Of a stretch of DNA of 20,369 bases, positions 15,351-20,369 are shown piece by piece. The translations under genes and the position numbers were made by a program. The stretch is from Bacteroidales bacterium (lineage in GTDB: Bacteria; Bacteroidota; Bacteroidia; Bacteroidales; UBA932): positions 1 to 20,369 of the forward strand of contig JALNXR010000007.1 in the NCBI GenBank assembly GCA_023230265.1, read 5' to 3'. Every line of letters begins with the position of its first letter. Positions within the stretch are counted from its first letter, which is position 1. The notes under the pieces are model-generated. The model worked only from the letters and a program-made list of their open reading frames with translations. It was not told the DNA's origin and ran no database searches.

Positions 15351-16937
15351 TTAAATGGCAGTTATGCATTTGATTATACCTTCTTTGTCAGAAGCGAGAT
15401 ATATGTTGTTATTCTTGTCCACTACTACCGGAATATGGCTGCAACCTTTAACAAGTTCGTCTATACCTTCGATTATTTTGGCTCCCTCTGCACTGTAGAC
15501 TTTAATTCTGGTAGGATCTTTTTCTACAGTCACAATTCCTCCGTTAGAAAGGAAATCTACGCTTACAGGATTGCAGCAACCGTGGAATTCATCCAGACCA
15601 GAGCCTCTCTGTCCAAAAGAAAACAGAGGTTTTGCATCATAATCAAAACAGTTAACCCTGAATGCGCCGAGGTTGGCAACCAACACTTCATTCCCTTTTC
15701 TTATGCTAAAGTCAAGAATACCGCAGCATGTGCGAAGGTTTTCAATTGAAGATCTCTTCACACCGGTTTGTGAATTGTATATTACAATGTGTCTTCCTCT
15801 TGTATCAGCTACAACGAGTGTTGAGTCAGACACTCTGGCTCCGGTGGCTGTTACAATACCTTCCAGTTTTACTTCACGCAGCTTCTTGCCGTCAGTAGAA
15901 AACACCTGGCATTCAACCCCAACAGGAGTAGGGACCTGGACAGTCTTTCCGCGGCGCTCTACAGTTTTATTCTCAGTTACCGATCCTAAAACAAAAATAT
16001 TATTTAAAGCATCTGTTGCAATCGCAGAGGGTTTTGATGTCATACCTGTTTTGAATGTTTTTTTAATTTTTCCTGAAGGATCAATTATCAGGACATCTCC
16101 TGTGCTTTTAAGGGCACATATGTTGTTGTCTGACAAAACTGAAAGGTATACAACCTGACCATATTGTTTTCCGGCATAACTGTTATCAACTTTATATGCA
16201 AGGTTATGAGCGTCTTTGATGAAATCTCCCAGACTTACCTCTGTCTTTTTCATTTCATCCAGATTTTTGCGTATCTCTGAAACTATGGTAGTTGTTTCAA
16301 GTTCTTTATCTAATAGTCCCAGATATTTTGCAGTTTCCTCAGCACTTTTTCCACTGGTCATCTGTTTAACAAGAATTGCAGAATAATAAGCTTTGGGGTT
16401 TTCTTTAATAAAATCAATTCTAAGCTGTTCATACTCCTGGTTAAACTTATCCATTAACGAGTTAATTTCAGCTTCTCTTTCTGGTGTGACTTTATTTCCG
16501 CCTCTGTTGTAGAGCTCTTTACTCAACTCACCAACCTTATGCAGTTTCTGAAGTTCCATAGCTCTTCTGTTCAGCTCCGTAACCAGGTCCTGTGTCTCAC
16601 CTCCGGTAATGGTTGCCTTGAAGAGAGAATCAACGTGTCCGGTTAACGTCATTTTACTGTTGTCGGCATAGAACATTGCATATGCCCTGTCCCTGCCTTC
16701 CACCATCATCATATACTGGACAGGCTGGGTTAAATTGGCAGAGAATTCAAATTTTCCGTCCTTTAACAATACAGTGTCTGTGTGAGGTTTTCCGTCGTAA
16801 GAGGTTAAATAGATTGTTCCGTCAGTGATACCCCGGATGTTACCGGTAAGTTTAAATCCTGACTGATTGTTACATGAGGTCAATGAAATAATCAGTAAAA
16901 CAGAAAGCGAAGCAAAGAAATTAATTTTTGTTTTCAT
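15351..16937 (-). CDS. DUF4369 / six-bladed beta-propeller lipoprotein with blade-repeated cysteines
   Basis: This 528-residue protein has a lipoprotein signal SVLLIISLTSC with Cys22. Residues ~27-120 match DUF4369 (FKLTGNIRGITDGTIYLTSYD), a domain common in Bacteroidota thiol-related lipoproteins. A helical linker (~120-250) follows, then a C-terminal NHL-like propeller (~260-528). Three successive blades carry cysteines at an equivalent place just before the start of a strand: TCCGILDF (404-405), HGCCNPVSVD (454-455) and GCSHIPVVVD (499). This suggests a clustered Cys site on one face of the propeller. No thioredoxin domain is present, although DUF4369 is often fused to one. The gene starts 76 nt after the LolA-like gene, with a hairpin in the gap, and is followed closely by the PhnD-like gene. 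The function is not recognised. Confidence 0.8.
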   Translation of the reverse strand: MKTKINFFASLSVLLIISLTSCNNQSGFKLTGNIRGITDGTIYLTSYDGKPHTDTVLLKDGKFEFSANLTQPVQYMMMVEGRDRAYAMFYADNSKMTLTGHVDSLFKATITGGETQDLVTELNRRAMELQKLHKVGELSKELYNRGGNKVTPEREAEINSLMDKFNQEYEQLRIDFIKENPKAYYSAILVKQMTSGKSAEETAKYLGLLDKELETTTIVSEIRKNLDEMKKTEVSLGDFIKDAHNLAYKVDNSYAGKQYGQVVYLSVLSDNNICALKSTGDVLIIDPSGKIKKTFKTGMTSKPSAIATDALNNIFVLGSVTENKTVERRGKTVQVPTPVGVECQVFSTDGKKLREVKLEGIVTATGARVSDSTLVVADTRGRHIVIYNSQTGVKRSSIENLRTCCGILDFSIRKGNEVLVANLGAFRVNCFDYDAKPLFSFGQRGSGLDEFHGCCNPVSVDFLSNGGIVTVEKDPTRIKVYSAEGAKIIEGIDELVKGCSHIPVVVDKNNNIYLASDKEGIIKCITAI

Positions 16938-16949
16938 ATAATGTTAATA

Positions 16950-16998
16950 AGGGTTTCCTCCATTTGATATAGTATACAAATGAAATTAAAAAAACCCT
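16950..16998 (-). promoter_or_regulatory. Nested hairpin in the leader of the propeller gene
   Basis: The outer stem is AGGGTTT (16950-16956) with AAACCCT (16992-16998). The inner stem is CATTTG (16961-16966) with CAAATG (16977-16982). It ends 12 nt before the start codon. On the - strand TATTTTTG (17004-17011) just upstream fits a -7 box, without a clear -33 box. It may be an internal promoter with a leader structure, or an attenuating hairpin between the two parts of the cluster. Confidence 0.45.
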
Positions 16999-17013
16999 AA
17001 GTACAAAAATAAA

Positions 17014-17748
17014 TTACTTTTTTAGTGATGCTTTTGAAAATAGATGTTCCGGTATTACAATGTCAAACCTGATTGTTGTAATTATAAATTCAGTGCCATC
17101 TCCTTGCTTGAGCATATCCTTGTATATAACCCTTTTAGGGAACCACCTTCCACCAATGTAAGCAATGTCGCTCATTGTAGATCGCTTCAAAAGCTGCCCA
17201 CCTCTGGCATAAAGTTCTTCTTTAAGAGGAACATACCTTTCTGAGTCAATCCATATTTTTCTTTTCGCATAAGCAACATCATCGACATTTGCAGTAAGCT
17301 CAAGTATCCATACATTCCTCATGTCAACAACTTCACTGCCGGTTACCTTTGAGTTGTAAATGTCTGACAACCTGCGGTCATCCATCATATCCTCGTAAGA
17401 GAGATCGGAGCCCATAACTGATTGCCTCAGCATATGTCCTGAGATCTGAATGATGCGATCTGTAGAGGGTGAGTAAATCCATAGCTGATTTTCAAGCTTG
17501 AGCATTTTTGTCCCCTGCTCTCTGGCCGGCGAGATATATTCTGTGAAAGACTTTTTGTCACCCTCACTATAGGATTTTGAAGAGATCTCTCTTATACCGC
17601 GTTTTCCGTGAATTATCATTTTTGACTCGAAAACTCTGTTTTTTGACGAGAGGTTTCTGTCTACTTTTTCAATGATATCCTGAGCATTTGGTTGAGAATA
17701 TGCCTGAATGCTCAGCAGAGTAATAATTATTGTAAATATATATTTCAT
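17014..17748 (-). CDS. LolA-like outer-membrane lipoprotein-sorting protein
   Basis: This 244-residue periplasmic protein has signal peptide MKYIFTIIITLLSIQAYSQ (cleavage after about residue 17-19). The body matches the LolA-like group (PF17131-type) that accompanies FtsX/LolC permeases: QDIIEKVDRNLSSKNRVFES, KMLKLENQLWIYSPSTDRI, GSDLSYEDMMDDRRLSDIY, and AKRKIWIDSERYVPLKEELY. Members form a half-open barrel thought to carry lipid or lipoprotein from the inner-membrane ABC complex. The gene begins 14 nt after the second permease gene, so it is part of the same unit. The cargo is unknown; the two lipoproteins encoded next are natural candidates. Confidence 0.88.
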   Translation of the reverse strand: MKYIFTIIITLLSIQAYSQPNAQDIIEKVDRNLSSKNRVFESKMIIHGKRGIREISSKSYSEGDKKSFTEYISPAREQGTKMLKLENQLWIYSPSTDRIIQISGHMLRQSVMGSDLSYEDMMDDRRLSDIYNSKVTGSEVVDMRNVWILELTANVDDVAYAKRKIWIDSERYVPLKEELYARGGQLLKRSTMSDIAYIGGRWFPKRVIYKDMLKQGDGTEFIITTIRFDIVIPEHLFSKASLKK

Positions 17749-17762
17749 ATTTGGTGTATTTA

Positions 17763-19043
17763 TTATGCTTCCAGCTCCTTAAACAAAGCAGCAGTCTTGC
17801 GTTTGTATATACCTATCCCAGACAGCATTGTCCCGGCAACCGTTGATATTACCCCGGGAATAAATCCGATGTAAAAGTCCGGTAGAGTTATCCGAGCCTT
17901 AACGACATCCGGCATCATTATACCCGTGGTTGCATTTTTTGTAAACTCGCTTATGTCCAGACCGTAAGTCTGCATCAGCCAGGAGAGTCCAAGACCTGCG
18001 GCAGTCCCTGCAACTGTTCCTGCCACACCGATTATTATCGATTCATATATCATTGATTTATAGATGTGGTTCTTCTCTTCTCCTATTGCAATCCTTATGC
18101 CTATTTCTCCGTAACGGCGCAAACCGCCAAGCAGACCTGCGTTCCAAAGCACAAGAGACATTGCCGTCATAAAAAGAAGCGTTATGATCATTCCCATAGT
18201 TTTTGTAAGATCAACATACAAAGAGAGTCCCTCTTGGTCTCTTAACCTGAGCATAACCGGAGAGAATTCGCCGGATTGGTCCGGAAGTTCTTTATTAAAT
18301 TTATCCAGTACACTTCTGGCAATTTCATCATCGTAATAACCCATAGGGAAAAATCCTACAATTTCTCCTGCAGCGTCGAACATATCAAGCGCAGCACGAA
18401 CATCAGAAATATCGGCGATTATGCTACCCCGGTCCAGGGCTGTGTTTCCAAATCTTACTGTTCCGGCAACTGTAAGGTTGTAGAAGGTCATACTTCCGTT
18501 CATTGTCGAGCTTATGAGAGTGACCTTGTCGCCAGGATTCACACCTAATTTATTGGAGAAGAGTTCACTTATCAGAATCTCCCCGGGGGAATCAGGCAAG
18601 CCTCCTCTCACAAGAGATTTTGTCAGATTGAGGCGAGAGGCTTCTGTTGATCCTGTGGATAAGAGATCCAGTCCGATGCCCATAGCTGTTCCCTGGCTGC
18701 GGGTCTCTCCGCTTTGGTCGGGAACATCAATCAGACCTCCGAATTTGATTCTGCACTCCCATTCCATTTCAGGAAACTTTTCCCCGAGGCTGTTTTTTAG
18801 CTCAGAGGCCTCAAGAATTGAGAGATCTGCCGGCATCTGCGATATATTCTCGGCATAGGCTTTTGTGACAACTTTTACGTGGCCTGTGTTAAAGCGTGCT
18901 GTTTGCTCAATCATATCCACCATTATCCCGTTTATGTAACCCCTCATAAACACTGCCAGCATTACACCGATGGCCACAACTGCAAATGGAATCAGACTTC
19001 TGCTTTTATCCCTTATCAAGCCTTTGAATAAAAATTTTATCAT
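17763..19043 (-). CDS. ABC transporter permease, FtsX/LolC-MacB family (second permease)
   Basis: This 426-residue protein has one N-terminal membrane helix (LIPFAVVAIGVMLAVFM, ~17-33) and a large periplasmic domain (~35-275). Three C-terminal helices follow (IITLLFMTAMSLVLWNAGLL; SIIIGVAGTVAGTAAGLGL; FIPGVISTVAGTMLSGIGI), with the FtsX core motif LRRYGEIGIRIAIGE between them. This is the four-helix plan of LolC/LolE and MacB, which move lipoproteins or drive periplasmic work rather than import solutes. The start overlaps the stop of the first permease as ATGA, so the pair probably form a heterodimer. Confidence 0.92.
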   Translation of the reverse strand: MIKFLFKGLIRDKSRSLIPFAVVAIGVMLAVFMRGYINGIMVDMIEQTARFNTGHVKVVTKAYAENISQMPADLSILEASELKNSLGEKFPEMEWECRIKFGGLIDVPDQSGETRSQGTAMGIGLDLLSTGSTEASRLNLTKSLVRGGLPDSPGEILISELFSNKLGVNPGDKVTLISSTMNGSMTFYNLTVAGTVRFGNTALDRGSIIADISDVRAALDMFDAAGEIVGFFPMGYYDDEIARSVLDKFNKELPDQSGEFSPVMLRLRDQEGLSLYVDLTKTMGMIITLLFMTAMSLVLWNAGLLGGLRRYGEIGIRIAIGEEKNHIYKSMIYESIIIGVAGTVAGTAAGLGLSWLMQTYGLDISEFTKNATTGIMMPDVVKARITLPDFYIGFIPGVISTVAGTMLSGIGIYKRKTAALFKELEA

Positions 19044-20215
19044 TGTATTTTCCCCCTTAATGCTTCTGTCGGACTCATTTTTGAAATTTTTCTTGAAGGC
19101 CAGTAACTGACAACTGTTGTGGCAGCAAGTACTGCCAATGTAGTTCCGGTAATTAATGAAATGCTGTAAACAGGATACATCGTTTCTGCAATTGCAAAAC
19201 CGTAATCGGCAGAGGAGGCGCCAAGTGAAATGCCATTAGAAGCAAACCACATCAGCAAAGGTATTCCGTATATCGAACCTGCCACGGCTGCAAGAATGGC
19301 ATACATTGCCCCCTCAATAGTGAACAGCCACACTACCTCTGCCTTGGTGTAACCCAAAGCCACATATGTACCTATCTCCTTCTGCCTTCTGAAAATCGAA
19401 AGGACTTGGGTGTCAAATACTGCCAGAAGAGCCAGAATTAAAAGGATTATATAAAAAATTGACTGTGCCGTGGACTTGGTCTTTATCATCTCTTCTATCT
19501 CCCTGACAAGAGTGTCAAAGGTCATCAGTTCCCAATCGGAGGTTTCTTTTCTTTCTGCATTTATATCCTTGAATGTGATAACAGTGGCCTCTCTTGGCAT
19601 TGAAAGCATATTTTGCAGTCTTTCGAGAGGGATCCAGATCTGTCCCACATCCACTGTAGGAACATTTGTGACGAATATTCCGGCTACGAATATATCTGCA
19701 GCATCAAAAGTCCCTTTTGAATCTCTCCAGCGGAGCGTGACATAATCACCCTTTTTGAGGCCACTAGATTTGGCCATGTTGGTTCCGATTATTGCCGGAA
19801 TTGCAGATATAGCCGTATCTAAATAATGTGTTGGCAATTCCAGTAGTTTTTGCTTAGGATCAATCCCCTTAATGAGAATTGAAAGCATTCTTCCCTCAGG
19901 GTAGATTGTGCCCTGACTTATCAGCATCGGAACCATACTCCCATTCCCTATACCGGTTGAAAATTCTGATGGTATTTGAGAGTGAGCTTCTTCCAGAGAG
20001 AAAGGATCATATGGGTCATACTTTTCGTTCCAGTACTGACCTCCTCCGATCTCCCAGGATGCCATATCATTTTTTGCCTGCCGGTCCCAACCCACAAGGA
20101 TTCCCTTAGCCGCAATAATAATCACAAACGAAAAGGAGAGAACAATTATATTGAGCCAGGTACGCAGACCTGCTCCTATAAGATTTTTAAATGCCAGTTT
20201 AATTGCAAGTTTCAT
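19040..20215 (-). CDS. ABC transporter permease, FtsX/LolC-MacB family (first permease)
   Basis: This 391-residue protein has the same plan as the next gene: a first helix (LNIIVLSFSFVIIIAAKGIL, ~21-40), a periplasmic domain (~42-255), and three C-terminal helices including FYIILLILALLAVFD and AMYAILAAVAGSIYGIPLLM. The FtsX motif is FRRQKEIGTYVALGYTKAEV, and a typical end is YWPSRKISKMSPTEALRGK. It starts 8 nt after the stop of the ATPase gene. Both permeases differ enough in sequence to be functional partners rather than a recent duplicate. Confidence 0.92.
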   Translation of the reverse strand: MKLAIKLAFKNLIGAGLRTWLNIIVLSFSFVIIIAAKGILVGWDRQAKNDMASWEIGGGQYWNEKYDPYDPFSLEEAHSQIPSEFSTGIGNGSMVPMLISQGTIYPEGRMLSILIKGIDPKQKLLELPTHYLDTAISAIPAIIGTNMAKSSGLKKGDYVTLRWRDSKGTFDAADIFVAGIFVTNVPTVDVGQIWIPLERLQNMLSMPREATVITFKDINAERKETSDWELMTFDTLVREIEEMIKTKSTAQSIFYIILLILALLAVFDTQVLSIFRRQKEIGTYVALGYTKAEVVWLFTIEGAMYAILAAVAGSIYGIPLLMWFASNGISLGASSADYGFAIAETMYPVYSISLITGTTLAVLAATTVVSYWPSRKISKMSPTEALRGKIQ

Positions 20216-20223
20216 CTCTGTAT

Positions 20224-20369
20224 CTAAATTATCTGATCCTTGTCGATCAGTCCGTCCTTGAGATATATCTTTCTTTTAAGGTAGCCGATGACTTTTTCAT
20301 CGTGAGTTGCAAATAGAAAAGTTGTGTTTAAGTCACTGCAGAGTTTTACCATTGTTTTCAAAATATTGT
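20224..20369 (-). CDS. ABC transporter ATP-binding protein, C-terminal end (cut by window)
   Basis: The last 48 codons are visible and the N-terminus lies beyond the window edge. The readable part has the H-loop region TTFLFATHDEKVIGYLKRK, with the switch His in ATHD, and ends KDGLIDKDQII. This matches LolD/MacB-type ATPases, whose C-termini read similarly (ATHD...I.L.DG.I). Walker A, Walker B and the signature motif are not in view. It lies 8 nt upstream of the first permease on the same strand and is clearly its energising subunit. Confidence 0.88.
   Translation of the reverse strand, partial: NILKTMVKLCSDLNTTFLFATHDEKVIGYLKRKIYLKDGLIDKDQII

Noticed and set aside
15343..15369. Longer start (MHNCHLIKI) for the PhnD-like lipoprotein
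   Set aside because: It overlaps the preceding gene and adds polar residues before an already complete lipoprotein signal; the ATG at 15342 has an A-rich leader.
1..20369. CRISPR array to accompany the Cas12f-like gene
   Set aside because: No repeated 25-40 nt unit with regular spacers was found on reading either strand; repeats seen are under 12 bp.

Overview
The window looks like a chromosome segment of an anaerobic or microaerophilic Bacteroidota, probably Bacteroidales. Signs of this are a SusC/SusD pair, LytS/LytT-type signalling, promoters of the Bacteroides form TTTG-N19-21-TAnnTTTG, AT-rich leaders without Shine-Dalgarno sites, and a moderately low GC content. Both ends cut genes: susC lacks its start and an ABC ATPase lacks its N-terminus.

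Region 1 (2-7861, + strand): the C-terminal 639 residues of a SusC-type TonB-dependent transporter, its SusD lipoprotein and a terminator are followed by a structured 110-nt spacer. Next comes a 786-residue ORF that is the most unusual item here. Its first ~360 residues match the Bacteroidota family of shortened, nuclease-dead TnpB/Cas12f homologues: RuvC-I Asp is Ser, RuvC-II Glu is Met/Asn, and the zinc finger and RuvC-III are absent. It then runs in frame, at a sequence that looks like a lost start codon, into a signal-peptide-bearing tandem retropepsin-like aspartic protease. A LytS-type histidine kinase and a LytTR response regulator follow. Related dead Cas12f/TnpB proteins act as RNA-guided transcription factors, so an RNA-guided regulator beside a glycan or peptide uptake locus is the leading hypothesis. 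No ECF sigma factor and no proven guide RNA are visible in the window.

Region 2 (7944-10956): a stress and redox group with a Blc-type lipocalin, an OsmC-family protein, a cytidylate-kinase-like protein, and a perR-peroxiredoxin operon on the - strand. A consensus promoter and a perfect 23-bp palindrome sit in front of perR.

Region 3 (11130-20369, - strand): an IMP dehydrogenase strikingly like the Tritrichomonas foetus enzyme, with its own promoter. Upstream of it lies a long unidirectional cluster. In transcription order this is ABC ATPase (cut), two FtsX/LolC-type permeases, a LolA-like periplasmic protein, a DUF4369/six-bladed-propeller lipoprotein with repeated Cys motifs, a PhnD-like lipoprotein with C-x4-C-x-C-x-H, a NapG-like Tat ferredoxin and a NapH-like membrane ferredoxin. 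The set resembles a quinol-to-periplasm electron route coupled to lipoprotein or metal handling. No terminal reductase is present and its job is not recognised.

No rRNA, tRNA, CRISPR array or intact insertion sequence was seen. No gene-free stretch exceeds about 175 bases.
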